From NCBI GenBank assembly GCA_027310665.1, contig DAIDAJ010000120.1, positions 1 through 45,080 on the forward strand: a stretch of DNA of 45,080 nt. Reading direction: 5' to 3'. Source of the DNA: Sideroxydans sp. (GTDB lineage Bacteria; Pseudomonadota; Gammaproteobacteria; Burkholderiales; Gallionellaceae). The notes beneath the pieces were generated by a model, which made no database searches, was not told the origin of the DNA, and saw only the letters and a program-made list of their open reading frames with translations. The position numbers and the translations under genes are program-made. Positions 33,933-44,025 of this stretch are shown piece by piece (the stretch's first letter is position 1; the number at the start of each line of letters is the position of its first letter).

Positions 33933-33948
33933 TACTTAGGAGCCGATT

Positions 33949-34374
33949 ATGGCAATGACCGTACATTTGGATGTGGTGAGCGCGGAGGAGTCCATCTTCT
34001 CGGGACTGGCGGAATTCGTCATCGTCCCCGGCGAGATGGGCGAACTCGGTGTTTACCCGCGTCACGTTGCACTGCTGACACGCATCAAACCAGGCGCCGT
34101 GCGCATCAAGCGCCCGGATCAGGAACAGGAAGAGTTGATCTACGTTTCCGGCGGCATGCTGGAAGTGCAGCCGGATGTCGTGACCGTACTGGCCGACACC
34201 GCGATCCGCGGCGCCGATCTGGACGAGGCACGCGCCTTGGAAGCCAAGCAGGCAGCAGAAGAAGCGATGAAGAACCGCACCTCCGACATCGACTACGCAC
34301 AAGCACAAGCCGAGCTGGCAGAGGCCATCGCTCAACTCCGTGCCATCCAGCAGGTACGCAAGCACACGCACTGA
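33949..34374 (+). CDS. atpC: F0F1 ATP synthase subunit epsilon
   Basis: Subunit epsilon couples the rotor and inhibits ATP hydrolysis. The 141-residue product has the N-terminal beta sandwich ([21 protein letters not shown]) and the C-terminal helical hairpin. It is the last gene of the operon and is followed by a strong terminator. Confidence 0.95.
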   Translation: MAMTVHLDVVSAEESIFSGLAEFVIVPGEMGELGVYPRHVALLTRIKPGAVRIKRPDQEQEELIYVSGGMLEVQPDVVTVLADTAIRGADLDEARALEAKQAAEEAMKNRTSDIDYAQAQAELAEAIAQLRAIQQVRKHTH

Positions 34375-34401
34375 GCAAAGCAAGTAATACAGCGACAGAA
34401 T

Positions 34402-34427
34402 AAAAAAGCAGCTTCGGCTGCTTTTTT
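34402..34427. terminator. Bidirectional terminator between atpC and the MFS gene
   Basis: AAAAAAGCAGC and GCTGCTTTTTT form a perfect 11-bp stem with a TTCG tetraloop. It has A-runs and T-runs on both sides, so it should end the atp operon on the plus strand and the convergent MFS gene on the minus strand, whose stop codon overlaps it. Confidence 0.93.
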
Positions 34428-35658
34428 ATTTTGCAGCAGCGATCGGGGCAGAACGTCCCACACGTAACGCAGTCAGTACAGCCAGACCCTGAAAGATCGC
34501 GATTCCAATCAGGACCGACGCGTAATGCCCGGTATCCATGAAATGGCCAAAAACGAGAGGCGACAACGCCAGACCGCTATCCAGTCCGGAGTAGACAAAG
34601 CCGTAGATCCGGCCATATGCAGCTTGACCGAAACGGGCGGTCGCCGCGCGCCGTACCAGCAAATCACGCGAGGGGCCCGCGATACCGGTGAAGAAGCCGA
34701 TGCCAGCCATGACTGGCAATACCGACCAAGCCGGCAGCAACTCCATGGACAGGAACAATGCCAGTACAGCAGCCATCGTCAGGACGATAGCGATGATATG
34801 GTCCTGCGCGCGGTGCTGGGCAACGAAACCCCCGACAAAGATACCGCAGGCCGCGACCAGCAGGAACGTAGAAAGTGCAGTGGCGGCCGCACCCAGTGGC
34901 AACCCGTAAAGATGTTGCAGGACCGGCGTCCCAAAATTCTGGAACGCACCGAAAGCGACCGTAGTCAGAAAGAAAAAGGCGAAACAGAGCCAGACTGCTC
35001 CAACGGAAAGGAAAGAGAACGTGCCATGCCTGGGATGACTCTCGCTACCGGCTTTAACTGAGTTGATATCGAGTTGATCGCGGAATATCCAGAGCATGAA
35101 CATGGCCGGAAGCGCCATCGCTCCGGCTGCGATGGCCGCTACTTTCCAGCCGGCTAGCGCGGAGATCCCCGTCAGGAATACAGGCGCAAGGGCCCAACCG
35201 AGATTTCCCGATATCCCATGCACCGAGAAAGCATGCCCCAGGCGCGACGTCGACACCTTTCGGTTGAGGACGGAGTAATCGGAAGGGTGCAGCACACTGT
35301 TGCCAAGTCCGGCCAGCGCGGCGACCAGGAACAGATCGGTCAGGCTATGGGCAAACAATCCCAGACTCAAACCGGCCAGCAGAAAGCAGCTCATGCCAAA
35401 CAACAGCACACGCACCGGTCCGAAACGATCTACGGCAAATCCGGCCAGCGCCTGACCGACGCCGGAAATAACGAAGAAAACGGTCATCGTGAGGCCGATC
35501 CGCGAAAAATCCAGCCCGAAAGCGGTCATCAACCAGGGAAACAACGGGGGAAGCAACAGATGGAAAAAATGGGATGTACCGTGCGCCAAGCCGATCACTG
35601 CAATGACTGCGGTGTCCCGCTGAACGGGCGGATTGAACGATGTGCTGACAGTACTCAT
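34426..35658 (-). CDS. MFS transporter, Fsr-like (fosmidomycin-resistance type)
   Basis: The 410-residue protein has about twelve membrane helices and major-facilitator features (GFAVDRFGPVRVLL between helices 2 and 3). Its first helix, AHGTSHFFHLLLPPLFPWL, resembles the GHFFSD-type start of the Fsr subfamily, which exports fosmidomycin and related small molecules. The natural substrate here is unknown. It is a single-gene unit, convergent with the atp operon and downstream of a FemAB-like gene on the same strand. Confidence 0.8.
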   Translation of the reverse strand: MSTVSTSFNPPVQRDTAVIAVIGLAHGTSHFFHLLLPPLFPWLMTAFGLDFSRIGLTMTVFFVISGVGQALAGFAVDRFGPVRVLLFGMSCFLLAGLSLGLFAHSLTDLFLVAALAGLGNSVLHPSDYSVLNRKVSTSRLGHAFSVHGISGNLGWALAPVFLTGISALAGWKVAAIAAGAMALPAMFMLWIFRDQLDINSVKAGSESHPRHGTFSFLSVGAVWLCFAFFFLTTVAFGAFQNFGTPVLQHLYGLPLGAAATALSTFLLVAACGIFVGGFVAQHRAQDHIIAIVLTMAAVLALFLSMELLPAWSVLPVMAGIGFFTGIAGPSRDLLVRRAATARFGQAAYGRIYGFVYSGLDSGLALSPLVFGHFMDTGHYASVLIGIAIFQGLAVLTALRVGRSAPIAAAK

Positions 35659-35787
35659 GGGTATGGATCAGGTGATTGCGCTGGATAAATACGATTGTAT
35701 AGCGCCCGAAAAAAACATGCCGATGGAAACTTGGGCCGCCGGCAACACGCCAAGAACCGGCAATCACTGCTGTTTCACAACACTGGT

Positions 35788-36915
35788 TCAACCCTGCTTG
35801 AACGGGCTTCTCGCCCTCAGCACATCCACATATTCGGCAACGGCATCGGTCTCGTTCTTCAGATAATCTTCCACTGCTTGGGCAAACTGCGGATGTGCCA
35901 GCCAATGCGCGGAACGCGTCGTCACCGGTAAAAACCCTCGCGACAATTTGTGCTCGCCCCCTGCGCCGCCTTCAAAAGTATTGATGTTGTTTGCGATGCA
36001 AAATTCGATGGCCTGATAGTAGCAAGCCTCGAAGTGCAGTCCGGAATGAAATTCGAACGTGCCCCACGAGCGCCCGTATAAAGCGTCTTCAGTACGATAA
36101 TTCAGCGCGCTGGCGATGGGGCGACCTTCGCGCGAAGCAATGACGAGCAAAGTGTGTTGCGGCAATGCAGCGCCGATACGTTGGAAGAAGTCTTCATTCA
36201 ACTGGTGCGGCGAATTGTGCAGCTGCAGGGTATGCAAATAGCACGAAGCAAAGAAAGCCCACTGATCCGCAGTAGCAATTTCCCCGGTGACGCATCGCAG
36301 TTCGACGCCTGACTCTTTCACCTTGCGCCGCTCCTGCAAGATGCGCTTGCGCTTGTCGCGGCTGAGCGTCGACAGAAAATCGTCAAAATCGCGATAGCCC
36401 GGATTCTTCCAATGGAATTGCACATCCTGGCGCATCATCATTCCCTGAGCCTGCGCCACCGACGCATCGGCCTCATTCAGAAACAGGCAATGCAGAGAAG
36501 ACACGCCGATGTCCTTTGCGTATTGCAGGGCATGCTTCAGCAACGACCCGCGGATCTCTTCCGATCCTGCAAGCAGACGTTTCCCGGCCACCGGCGTAAA
36601 TGGCACGGTACATACCAGTTTTGGGTAATAGCGCAGCCCGTGCCGATGATATGCATCGGCCCAGGCAAAGTCGAACACATGCTCGCCAAATGAATTCATC
36701 TTAAGGTAAAGCGGCATCGCACCAACCAGACGGCCGTCCCGCCACAACGTGACAAACTGCGCCTTCCAGCCGTACTGCGGCATGGCGCAACCACTCTCCT
36801 GCAGCGCATAAAAGAAAGCATGGGAAAGCGTGGGATTGCCATCCGACAGCGCGTCCCAATCCGCAGCGGAAATATCCGCAAGGTCGTCGACGATTTTCAG
36901 GATAGGTGTGCTCAT
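35788..36915 (-). CDS. FemAB-like GNAT-fold acyltransferase (COG3146/DUF482)
   Basis: The 375-residue protein belongs to the large COG3146 family of FemAB-related acyltransferases, often annotated as peptidoglycan-related but without a proven substrate. Visible family segments are [17 protein letters not shown], a basic [15 protein letters not shown], and the C-terminal [15 protein letters not shown]. The ATG at 36915 was chosen over an in-frame TTG at 36948. It is divergent from glmU with about 90 bp between starts. Function is assigned at family level only. Confidence 0.82.
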   Translation of the reverse strand: MSTPILKIVDDLADISAADWDALSDGNPTLSHAFFYALQESGCAMPQYGWKAQFVTLWRDGRLVGAMPLYLKMNSFGEHVFDFAWADAYHRHGLRYYPKLVCTVPFTPVAGKRLLAGSEEIRGSLLKHALQYAKDIGVSSLHCLFLNEADASVAQAQGMMMRQDVQFHWKNPGYRDFDDFLSTLSRDKRKRILQERRKVKESGVELRCVTGEIATADQWAFFASCYLHTLQLHNSPHQLNEDFFQRIGAALPQHTLLVIASREGRPIASALNYRTEDALYGRSWGTFEFHSGLHFEACYYQAIEFCIANNINTFEGGAGGEHKLSRGFLPVTTRSAHWLAHPQFAQAVEDYLKNETDAVAEYVDVLRARSPFKQG

Positions 36916-36972
36916 GTGGCTATTGTAGAGGGGACTCGAGCAGAACAAGCCACCAAATTGAAGCGGGTGATT

Positions 36973-36981
36973 TGATATACT
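36973..36981 (+). promoter_or_regulatory. Possible extended -10 promoter of glmU-glmS
   Basis: TGATATACT (36973-36981) fits the extended -10 form TGnTATAAT with one mismatch and lies 26 bp before the glmU ATG. No -35 at the right distance is visible; a TTGAAG at 36958 is too close. Confidence 0.3.
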
Positions 36982-37007
36982 CCGCCATCCCCGGATTCAG
37001 AGCCGAT

Positions 37008-38372
37008 ATGAGCCCTATAAACATCGTCATTCTTGCTGCCGGTAAGGGCACGCGAATGTATTCCGATAAGCCCAAGGTGTTGCACGCGCTGGCGGGTAAA
37101 CCGCTGGTGCAGCACGTTCTCGATTGCGCAACGTCCTTGCAGCCGCAACAGATGTGCGTGGTCTACGGGCACGGCGGGGAAGCCGTACCGCTGGCGATGC
37201 AGCAATACGGGGCGAAATTCGTGATCCAGGAACCGCAACTCGGCACCGGGCACGCAGTGCAACAGGCAATGCCGCATCTGCCAGACGGCAGCCGCACGCT
37301 GGTGCTTTACGGGGATGTTCCGCTGATCCGGCACAGCACGCTGCACCAGATGCAACAGGCGGGCGAAGGCCTGGTGCTGCTGACTGTCAATCTTGAAAAC
37401 CCGACCGGCTATGGCCGTATCGTGCGCGATCCGCAAGGCGATGTGCAGTGTATCGTTGAAGAAAAGGACGCTACAGCCGAGCAGCGCGAGATACGCGAAG
37501 TGAACACTGGCATGCTGCTGGCGCCTACAGAAAGGCTGCGCACCTGGCTCAGCAAGCTGGGCAATAACAATGCACAAGGTGAGTATTACCTGACCGATAT
37601 CGTGGCGATGGCCGTTCAGCAAGGCCTGGCGGTGCATACCGTACAGCCTGCCCACCGATGGGAAGTCGAGGGCATCAACAACAAGATACAGCTCGCCGAT
37701 CTGGAGCGCGTCTGGCAACAGAACGTTGCGGCCCAACTCATGGCCCAGGGCGTGACGCTGGCCGACCCAGCGCGCATCGACGTGCGCGGCAAACTCACTT
37801 GCGGGCGCGATGTCGAGATCGACGTCGGTTGCATCTTTGAGGGCAATGTAAACTTGGGAAATGGCGTGCGAGTGGGCGCTTACGGTATCATTCGTAACGC
37901 AACCATCGCCCAGGGAACCCAGATCGCGCCATACAGCCATATCGACGACAGCGAAGTGGGCGCAAACTGCCATATCGGCCCTTACGCACGGCTGCGTCCC
38001 GGAACAAAATTGCACGACGACGCACATGTCGGAAATTTCGTCGAGATCAAGAATAGCGAGATCGGCAAAGGAAGCAAAGCCAACCACTTGAGCTACATCG
38101 GCGACAGCACCGTGGGCAGCCGCGTGAACATCGGTGCGGGGACCATCACCTGCAACTACGATGGCGCGAACAAGCATCGCACCGTCATCGAGGACGACGC
38201 CTTCATCGGGTCGGACACGCAGCTGGTCGCACCGGTAACCGTCGGCAAGGGCGCGACCATAGGTGCCGGTTCAACTATCACCCTGGATGCACCCGCCGGT
38301 GAACTGACCATCTCGCGCGGCAGGCAGACAACGATCACAGGCTGGAAACGTCCGCAAAAAGGAAAGAAATAA
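37008..38372 (+). CDS. glmU: Bifunctional UDP-N-acetylglucosamine pyrophosphorylase / glucosamine-1-phosphate acetyltransferase GlmU
   Basis: GlmU makes UDP-GlcNAc, the precursor of peptidoglycan and lipopolysaccharide, in two steps: acetylation of GlcN-1-P and uridylyl transfer. The 454-residue product has the nucleotidyltransferase motif LAAGKGTRM (9-17) and a C-terminal left-handed beta helix of hexapeptide repeats ending near [11 protein letters not shown] and IGAGSTI. I chose the ATG at 37008 because it gives the normal length. It is one base upstream of glmS, forming a compact aminosugar operon. Confidence 0.96.
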   Translation: MSPINIVILAAGKGTRMYSDKPKVLHALAGKPLVQHVLDCATSLQPQQMCVVYGHGGEAVPLAMQQYGAKFVIQEPQLGTGHAVQQAMPHLPDGSRTLVLYGDVPLIRHSTLHQMQQAGEGLVLLTVNLENPTGYGRIVRDPQGDVQCIVEEKDATAEQREIREVNTGMLLAPTERLRTWLSKLGNNNAQGEYYLTDIVAMAVQQGLAVHTVQPAHRWEVEGINNKIQLADLERVWQQNVAAQLMAQGVTLADPARIDVRGKLTCGRDVEIDVGCIFEGNVNLGNGVRVGAYGIIRNATIAQGTQIAPYSHIDDSEVGANCHIGPYARLRPGTKLHDDAHVGNFVEIKNSEIGKGSKANHLSYIGDSTVGSRVNIGAGTITCNYDGANKHRTVIEDDAFIGSDTQLVAPVTVGKGATIGAGSTITLDAPAGELTISRGRQTTITGWKRPQKGKK

Positions 38373-38373
38373 T

Positions 38374-40197
38374 ATGTGTGGAATCGTAGGCGCCGTCGCA
38401 AAACGGAATATCGTGTCCATTCTGGTCAATGGCCTGCTGCGGCTGGAATACCGAGGCTATGACTCCGCCGGGCTGGTGGTCGTGCATGACGGGAAGCTGG
38501 ACCGTGTGCGCAGCATCGGACGCGTGGCGGAGCTGGCAACAAAGAGCGCGAACACCTACGGCGAGCTCGGCATCGCCCACACGCGCTGGGCCACGCACGG
38601 CGTGCCGAGCGAACGCAACGCGCATCCGCACATCAGCCGCGACCTCATCGCCGTGGTACACAACGGCATCATCGAAAACTATGAAGAGCTGCGCACCGAC
38701 CTGACCGAGCAGGGCTACGAATTCACTTCCGATACCGACACCGAAGTCATCGCCCACCTGATCCACAGCCATTATGCACAGGGCAGCCTGCTGGTCGCCA
38801 CGCAGATGGCATTATCGCGGCTGATCGGTGCATACGCGATCGGCGTGGTGGCGGCAGACAACCCGCATCAGCTCATCGCCGCACGCAAGGGCAGCCCCCT
38901 GTTGCTGGGCGTTGGCGAAGGTGAGCACTTCATCGCATCCGATATGTCCGCCCTGCTGCAGGTCACGAAGAACGTCGTGTATCTGGAAGAAGGCGATGTG
39001 GTTGAGGTCAATCTCGCCAACTATCGCATCTTCGATACCCAAGGAATTTCGATACAACGCCCGGTGAACGTCAGTCAGCTCAACAACGACAGCGTGGAAC
39101 TGGGTGAATACCAGCACTACATGCAAAAGGAGATCCACGAGCAACCCCAAGCCCTCGCGGATACACTGGAATCGGTATGCAACAGTCAAACGATGGTTCC
39201 GGGAATCTTCGGTGCGGAAGCGACAGCCATATTCCCCCAGATCGACAGCATCCTCATCCTTGCATGTGGCACCAGCCACCACGCAGGCATGGTGGCGCGC
39301 TACTGGCTGGAAGAGATCGCGGGCATCCAGTGCACGGTCGAGATCGCCAGCGAATACCGCTATCGCGCCAGCGTCGCCAACCCCAATACCCTGGTCGTGA
39401 CCATCTCGCAGTCCGGGGAAACGGCCGATACGCTGGCTGCGCTCAATCATGCGAAGGTGACGGGCCATCTTTTCACGCTGGCCATCTGCAACGTACCGGA
39501 AAGCGCCATTATCCGGCAATCGAAACTGCGTTTCCTGACGCGTGCGGGTCCGGAGATCGGCGTTGCTTCGACCAAGGCATTCACCACGCAGCTAGCCGCG
39601 CTGTTCCTGCTGACGCTGGTTTTGGCAAAATTGCGAGGACGCATTGATCCGGAGCGTGAACAACAGTTCCTGCATGAACTGCGGCACTTGCCGAGCGCGG
39701 TCAAAAAAGTATTGGCGCTGGAGCCGCAGATAGCAGAACTGTCCAGGAACTTCGCGGATAAACAGCACGCTTTGTTCCTTGGCCGCGGATTGCATTATCC
39801 GATCGCGCTGGAAGGCGCGCTCAAGCTCAAGGAGATCTCCTACATCCACGCCGAGGCTTACCCGGCGGGGGAATTGAAGCACGGCCCGCTGGCACTGGTG
39901 GACAAGGATATGCCGGTCGTTTCCGTCGCGCCCAACGACATGCTGCTGGAAAAGTTGAAGTCCAATCTGCAAGAGGTGCGCGCCCGCGGTGGGGAGCTAT
40001 ATGTCTTCGCCGACGCGAACACCCATATCAAGGAAGCCGAAGGCGTCCACATCCTGCAAATGCCCGAACACGCGGGTTTTCTCAGCCCTATTCTGCACAC
40101 CATCCCGCTGCAACTGTTGGCATATTACGTAGCATTGCAAAAGGGAACGGATGTGGACAAGCCCCGCAATCTTGCAAAGTCGGTCACTGTAGAGTGA
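38374..40197 (+). CDS. glmS: Glutamine-fructose-6-phosphate aminotransferase GlmS
   Basis: GlmS makes glucosamine-6-phosphate from fructose-6-phosphate and glutamine, the first step of the pathway completed by GlmU. The 607-residue product starts [10 protein letters not shown], with C2 as the glutaminase nucleophile, and has two sugar-isomerase domains ([11 protein letters not shown] in the first) and the conserved end [15 protein letters not shown]. The last codons are the classic target of Tn7 TnsD, and no insertion is seen downstream. The one-base gap from glmU rules out a glmS ribozyme leader. A long hairpin covers the 3' end. Confidence 0.97.
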   Translation: MCGIVGAVAKRNIVSILVNGLLRLEYRGYDSAGLVVVHDGKLDRVRSIGRVAELATKSANTYGELGIAHTRWATHGVPSERNAHPHISRDLIAVVHNGIIENYEELRTDLTEQGYEFTSDTDTEVIAHLIHSHYAQGSLLVATQMALSRLIGAYAIGVVAADNPHQLIAARKGSPLLLGVGEGEHFIASDMSALLQVTKNVVYLEEGDVVEVNLANYRIFDTQGISIQRPVNVSQLNNDSVELGEYQHYMQKEIHEQPQALADTLESVCNSQTMVPGIFGAEATAIFPQIDSILILACGTSHHAGMVARYWLEEIAGIQCTVEIASEYRYRASVANPNTLVVTISQSGETADTLAALNHAKVTGHLFTLAICNVPESAIIRQSKLRFLTRAGPEIGVASTKAFTTQLAALFLLTLVLAKLRGRIDPEREQQFLHELRHLPSAVKKVLALEPQIAELSRNFADKQHALFLGRGLHYPIALEGALKLKEISYIHAEAYPAGELKHGPLALVDKDMPVVSVAPNDMLLEKLKSNLQEVRARGGELYVFADANTHIKEAEGVHILQMPEHAGFLSPILHTIPLQLLAYYVALQKGTDVDKPRNLAKSVTVE

Positions 40198-40216
40198 CCG
40201 GCATTGCGTGGGGCTT
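40159..40216 (+). repeat. Long nested hairpin over the 3' end of glmS
   Basis: AAGCCCC (40159-40165) pairs with GGGGCTT (40210-40216), GCAAT (40166-40170) with ATTGC (40203-40207), and GGTCACT (40182-40188) with AGTGACC (40193-40199), closing a GTAG loop. The stop codon lies inside the inner stem. No T-run follows, so it is more likely a processing or stability structure, or a remnant of an insertion, than an intrinsic terminator. Confidence 0.6.
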
Positions 40217-40298
40217 GCAGTGACGGCTAACTGATGGCCGGAACCATAAACCGCGCGACAAAAAGGCACATCTCCCGCAAACCAAGGAGTCCCGAAGC

Positions 40299-41063
40299 AT
40301 GGCGGTCATCGCCGTATTCAACCAAAAGGGCGGAGTGGGTAAAACCACCACCTGCCTGAATCTTTCTGCCGCGCTATCGATAGCGCAACGGCATCCCATC
40401 GCGCTGGACATGGATCCGCAAGGACACTTGAGCCTTTCTTCGGGCCTGAAGAACGGCACGGCGCAATCCAGGAGCATGGCCGCATTCTTCAAGGACAATG
40501 CTCCGCTTGCGAACTTGCTGCACGACACGCCTGCCGGCTGGCAACTTATTCCCGCCACGCTGGAGCTATCCAAGATCGATGCGCTGTACGGCAGCGACCC
40601 GCAGGCGGCAAAGATGCTGAAACAGGGTCTGGCGGAGGAGCTGGCCTTGACCGGCGCACCGATCATCATCGACTGTTGCCCGATGCTGGGCGTACTCACC
40701 TTGAATGCGTTGCTGGCGGCAGACAAGGTGCTGATTCCGGTATCGGCGGATTTCCTGTCGGAACATGGGGTGCACCGGCTGGATTCGGCGCTCAATGTGC
40801 TGGAAAAGAAACTGCAACGAACATTCGAGCGCCGTATCGTCGTTACGCGCTTCGACTCCCGCCGCAAACTGTCCTATGACATCTACGACAAGCTGAAACA
40901 GCGCTACGGCGACCTGGTGTGCAAAACCCGCATCGGCGAGACGGTGGCACTGGCAACGAGCCCGATGCATGGTCTGGATGTATTCGCCTATGCACCGCAA
41001 AGTCCGGGCGCGGCAGACTACAAAATGCTGGCGGCAGAACTGATGGAAAGCGGCTTCGTCTAA
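40299..41063 (+). CDS. Orphan ParA-family ATPase
   Basis: The 254-residue protein has the deviant Walker [10 protein letters not shown] (from residue 10), [10 protein letters not shown] and IIDCCPMLG, so it belongs to the ParA/MinD superfamily. It is distinct in sequence from parA at 25487-26266, and no ParB partner lies beside it. Such orphans position diverse cargos, such as protein clusters or plasmids. AAGGAG precedes the ATG. Its stop overlaps the convergent ubiB stop by four bases. The cargo cannot be told from the sequence. Confidence 0.88.
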   Translation: MAVIAVFNQKGGVGKTTTCLNLSAALSIAQRHPIALDMDPQGHLSLSSGLKNGTAQSRSMAAFFKDNAPLANLLHDTPAGWQLIPATLELSKIDALYGSDPQAAKMLKQGLAEELALTGAPIIIDCCPMLGVLTLNALLAADKVLIPVSADFLSEHGVHRLDSALNVLEKKLQRTFERRIVVTRFDSRRKLSYDIYDKLKQRYGDLVCKTRIGETVALATSPMHGLDVFAYAPQSPGAADYKMLAAELMESGFV

Positions 41064-42583
41064 ACGAACCAGGTGTAAACAGCGAAGAACAAGGACGCAC
41101 CCAGCAGAAGCGCAATGGCCGACAACCAGGCATTGCGCTTTTTCTGTTGCAGCAACATCTCCCGCAGCAGCGGTGCGGTCTGGGCAGCAAGGTCCTGGTT
41201 CAGGCGTTGATGCAGCAGGCGCGGCAGTTGCGGCAGCAAGGTCGCATAACGCGGCGCTTCGGCACGCAGGGCCTTGATGAAGCCGCGCCACCCGACCTGT
41301 TCGCTCATCCAGCGCTCCAGCCACGGCTTGGCCGTCTTCCAGAGATCGAGCTCGGGATCGAGTTGCAGTCCCAGGCCTTCGATGTTGAGCAAGGTCTTTT
41401 GCAGCAATACCAGTTGGGGCTGGATCTCGATGCCGAAGCGGCGCGAGGTCTGGAACAACCGCAGCAGGATCTTCCCGAACGAAACTTCGCGCAATGGCTT
41501 GTCGAAGATGGGCTCGCATACCGAGCGGATCGCGGCCTCGAATTCGTCCACGCGGGTATGGGCCGGAGCCCAGCCCGATTCGATATGAAGTTCGGCCACA
41601 CGCTTGTAATCGCGGTTGAAGAAAGCGATGAAATTCTGCGCAAGGTAATTCTTGTCGGTCACCGTGAGCGTGCCCATGATGCCGAAGTCCAGCGCCACAT
41701 ACCGGCCATCGTGCGCCACCAGGATGTTGCCCGGGTGCATGTCGGCATGGAAAAAGCCATCACGGAACACTTGCGTATAGAAGATCTCTACCCCATTGGC
41801 TGCCAGCGCGGAAAGATCTATCCCTGCTTCGCGCAATGCACCGATCTGGCTGATCGGAATGCCGTGCATGCGCTCCATCACCATCACTTGGGCGGAACAC
41901 CAATCCCAGTGCACTTCCGGCACGAGCAGCAATTTGGCGTCGGCAAAGTTTCGCCGCAACTGGCTGGCGTTGGCCGACTCGCGCATCATGTCGAGCTCGT
42001 CATGCAGGTATTTGTCGAACTCGGCGACGACCAGCTTCGGCTTCAGCCGCTTGCCGTCTTCCGACCAGCGTTCGATCAGGCCCGCGCAGATCTGCAGCAG
42101 TGCGATGTCATGTTCAATGACGTTCAAAATGCCGGGGCGCAAGATTTTGACGGCCACGTCCCGCCCATCCGGCAGCACGGCGAAATGCACCTGCGCAACC
42201 GATGCGCTGGCCTCGGGCGTCTCGTCGAATTCGGCAAAGACCTCGTTCAGCCTTTTGCCATATGCCTGTTCAAGCAACGCCACGGCCTGAGCCGACGGAA
42301 AAGGCGGGACCCTGTCCTGCAGCTTGGCCAGTTCATCGGCGATGTCGGTGGGGATCAGGTCGCGGCGCGTTGAAAGCAGCTGGCCGAACTTGACGAAGAT
42401 GGGGCCCAATGCCTCCAGCGCCAAACGCAGGCGTTCGGCGCGCGGCCGGGAGGTATCGCGGAAGAACAACAGCCAATTGAGCGGACGGAGCAACCAGCTC
42501 GTCCGGTCATGCGCCAGCAGGAACTCGTCCAGGCCGAAACGGAGAACGACGTAAATGATCTTGAGTAAGCGGAAAAAACGCAT
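41060..42583 (-). CDS. ubiB: Ubiquinone biosynthesis kinase-like protein UbiB
   Basis: UbiB is an atypical kinase-fold ATPase needed for ubiquinone synthesis, probably by extracting or presenting lipid intermediates. The 507-residue product has the family KxGQ motif in [16 protein letters not shown], the modified nucleotide-binding stretch [18 protein letters not shown], the catalytic-loop-like [11 protein letters not shown], and two C-terminal membrane helices ([21 protein letters not shown]). In many betaproteobacteria ubiE or ubiJ are nearby, but neither is in this window. Confidence 0.93.
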   Translation of the reverse strand: MRFFRLLKIIYVVLRFGLDEFLLAHDRTSWLLRPLNWLLFFRDTSRPRAERLRLALEALGPIFVKFGQLLSTRRDLIPTDIADELAKLQDRVPPFPSAQAVALLEQAYGKRLNEVFAEFDETPEASASVAQVHFAVLPDGRDVAVKILRPGILNVIEHDIALLQICAGLIERWSEDGKRLKPKLVVAEFDKYLHDELDMMRESANASQLRRNFADAKLLLVPEVHWDWCSAQVMVMERMHGIPISQIGALREAGIDLSALAANGVEIFYTQVFRDGFFHADMHPGNILVAHDGRYVALDFGIMGTLTVTDKNYLAQNFIAFFNRDYKRVAELHIESGWAPAHTRVDEFEAAIRSVCEPIFDKPLREVSFGKILLRLFQTSRRFGIEIQPQLVLLQKTLLNIEGLGLQLDPELDLWKTAKPWLERWMSEQVGWRGFIKALRAEAPRYATLLPQLPRLLHQRLNQDLAAQTAPLLREMLLQQKKRNAWLSAIALLLGASLFFAVYTWFV

Positions 42584-42599
42584 TTACAAAGAGTTCAAA

Positions 42600-42631
42600 T
42601 AAAAAAGGGCACAGCGGATGCCGCCATGCCC
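42600..42631 (-). terminator. Intrinsic terminator of the Tim44-like gene
   Basis: On the minus strand GGGCA pairs with TGCCC and an inner GCGG with CCGC around a CAT loop. A run of six T follows. It lies between the Tim44-like stop and the ubiB start, so ubiB is probably transcribed separately. Confidence 0.8.
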
Positions 42632-42653
42632 TCTAGTTTACTTTACTTTGGAA

Positions 42654-43487
42654 TCAAACCTGCTGTATTCCGGCCAGCAGCCAGACCGCCTTGTTGTCCT
42701 TCAGGTTCTTCTGTACATGCCAGATTTCGTCGAAGCTTTCCGGCGTACCGTTGTTCTCGCGCAGCTGGCCGCTCATGCGCACGCTGGCAATGGCGTGGTC
42801 GTTTTCGGTGACCACCTCCAGCAGATCGGCGTTCAGGGTAACCACATCAGTCTTCTGCGGAGCGTCACCGCGTTCCTGCAACTGCATGGAAACCTCCGCA
42901 AACATCTCCGGCGTCGTGTACTCGCGGATGTCGTCCAGGTCCTTGCGGTCATTTGCGGCCTGCAGGCGGATGAACGAAGTCTTGGCGCTGCGCAGGAAGC
43001 TCTCTACGGGGAAGTCGGCTGGAATGTTGGCAGCAGCGACCGGCGCTGCGCTGCCGCCATAAGACTGCCGGACGGGCTCCTGCACACCGCCATAAGGTCC
43101 GCTTGCTCCCGAATATTGCATCGCGGGTTCCTGCTTGCGGCGGAACATCGAGACCAGGAACATCACCGCAACCCCGGCCAAGATCATCATCAGGATGGAG
43201 CCCATTCCACCACCCATGCTGCCACCGGCGAACATCGCACCCAGACCGGCGCCAATCGCCAGACCCGCCAAGGGACCGAGCCATCTATTGCCGGCGGGTT
43301 GGGGTGTGACGCCTGGCTGCGAAGGTATCGGGGCGGGCGCTGCCGCAGGCGAATTTTGCGCGGGCGCGCTCATGGTGCGCTGTTTTCCGAAGCTGCCCCC
43401 GCCGCCAAAGCGCTTGGCTTCAGCGCTGGTAGCGAGCAAAGACATACTGGTCAGAACAATGGTAAACAAGAGTAAAAAGCGTTTCAT
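42654..43487 (-). CDS. Tim44-like domain protein with signal peptide
   Basis: The 277-residue protein has a Sec-type N-terminus (MKRFLLLFTIVLTSMSLLATSAEA), then a Gly/Pro-rich low-complexity region (FGGGGSFGK) and one or two hydrophobic segments (LGPLAGLAIGAGLGAMFAGG, ILMMILAGVAVMFLVSMF). The C-terminal Tim44-like domain spans about 150-277 (DFPVESFLRSAKTSFIRLQ to WLLAGIQQV). Its function in bacteria is not established. The ATG at 43487 has GAGGAA upstream. It is often found near ubiquinone genes in this class, as here beside ubiB. Confidence 0.85.
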   Translation of the reverse strand: MKRFLLLFTIVLTSMSLLATSAEAKRFGGGGSFGKQRTMSAPAQNSPAAAPAPIPSQPGVTPQPAGNRWLGPLAGLAIGAGLGAMFAGGSMGGGMGSILMMILAGVAVMFLVSMFRRKQEPAMQYSGASGPYGGVQEPVRQSYGGSAAPVAAANIPADFPVESFLRSAKTSFIRLQAANDRKDLDDIREYTTPEMFAEVSMQLQERGDAPQKTDVVTLNADLLEVVTENDHAIASVRMSGQLRENNGTPESFDEIWHVQKNLKDNKAVWLLAGIQQV

Positions 43488-43575
43488 GTGATTCCTCATG
43501 AGTGGGAAGATTCAAAGCGGGGCGCAGTATAGCACCGGCCGGAGATGCTAAAGCTAACTGATTACACTAATATTA

Positions 43576-43950
43576 TCATGGAGATACGAGCTTCACGGCA
43601 GTGACAAAATACTCGGTGTCGCCAAAACACGTCGTGGGCAAACCGATGTGCTGCTCGTAAGTCAAAGAGACGCGTTGACCGACATGCTGGTTAATCCTTG
43701 CAGCCACTTCATCATCGCGCACAGAGAACAGGAATTTCTCGGGCGCAGCCCCCGGCAAAGCGACCAAAGATAGTTCGCCTTCCCAACTCTTGCAGATCCA
43801 GCCCTTTTTCGACAGCTTTTGCATGAACCCGGCACGTTCGCCTTCCGAATAGCTCCAGTGCAACGCGGCCCAAGTGTACGCGGCAAAGATAGCCGATACG
43901 ACAACGACAAGACCAAGAATTGCAGTCAAAAAACTTTTTGGCAGCGCCAT
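43576..43950 (-). CDS. Small conserved membrane-anchored protein of unknown function
   Basis: The 124-residue product has a single N-terminal membrane helix (about 5-25, TAILGLVVVVSAIFAAYTWAAL) and a probably periplasmic domain with two cysteines (CKSWEGE and CFGDTEYF). Those cysteines could form a disulfide. I chose the ATG at 43950; an in-frame TTG at 43962 adds four residues. I do not recognise a function. Confidence 0.75.
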   Translation of the reverse strand: MALPKSFLTAILGLVVVVSAIFAAYTWAALHWSYSEGERAGFMQKLSKKGWICKSWEGELSLVALPGAAPEKFLFSVRDDEVAARINQHVGQRVSLTYEQHIGLPTTCFGDTEYFVTAVKLVSP

Positions 43951-44025
43951 GTTGAAGTCCAAGAATGTGGAAAGTCCAAGTTGATTATAAACCAGACAAA
44001 ATCAGGCAACCCTCATGCTCAATTC

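Noticed and set aside
36912..38177. 421-codon open frame antisense to glmU
   Set aside because: Shadow frame; glmU is complete on the plus strand.
38340..38374. glmS riboswitch/ribozyme
   Set aside because: Only one base separates glmU and glmS, leaving no room for the ribozyme, which is in any case typical of Gram-positive bacteria.
40919..42373. 484-codon open frame antisense to ubiB
   Set aside because: Glutamine- and arginine-rich shadow; ubiB has all family motifs on the minus strand.
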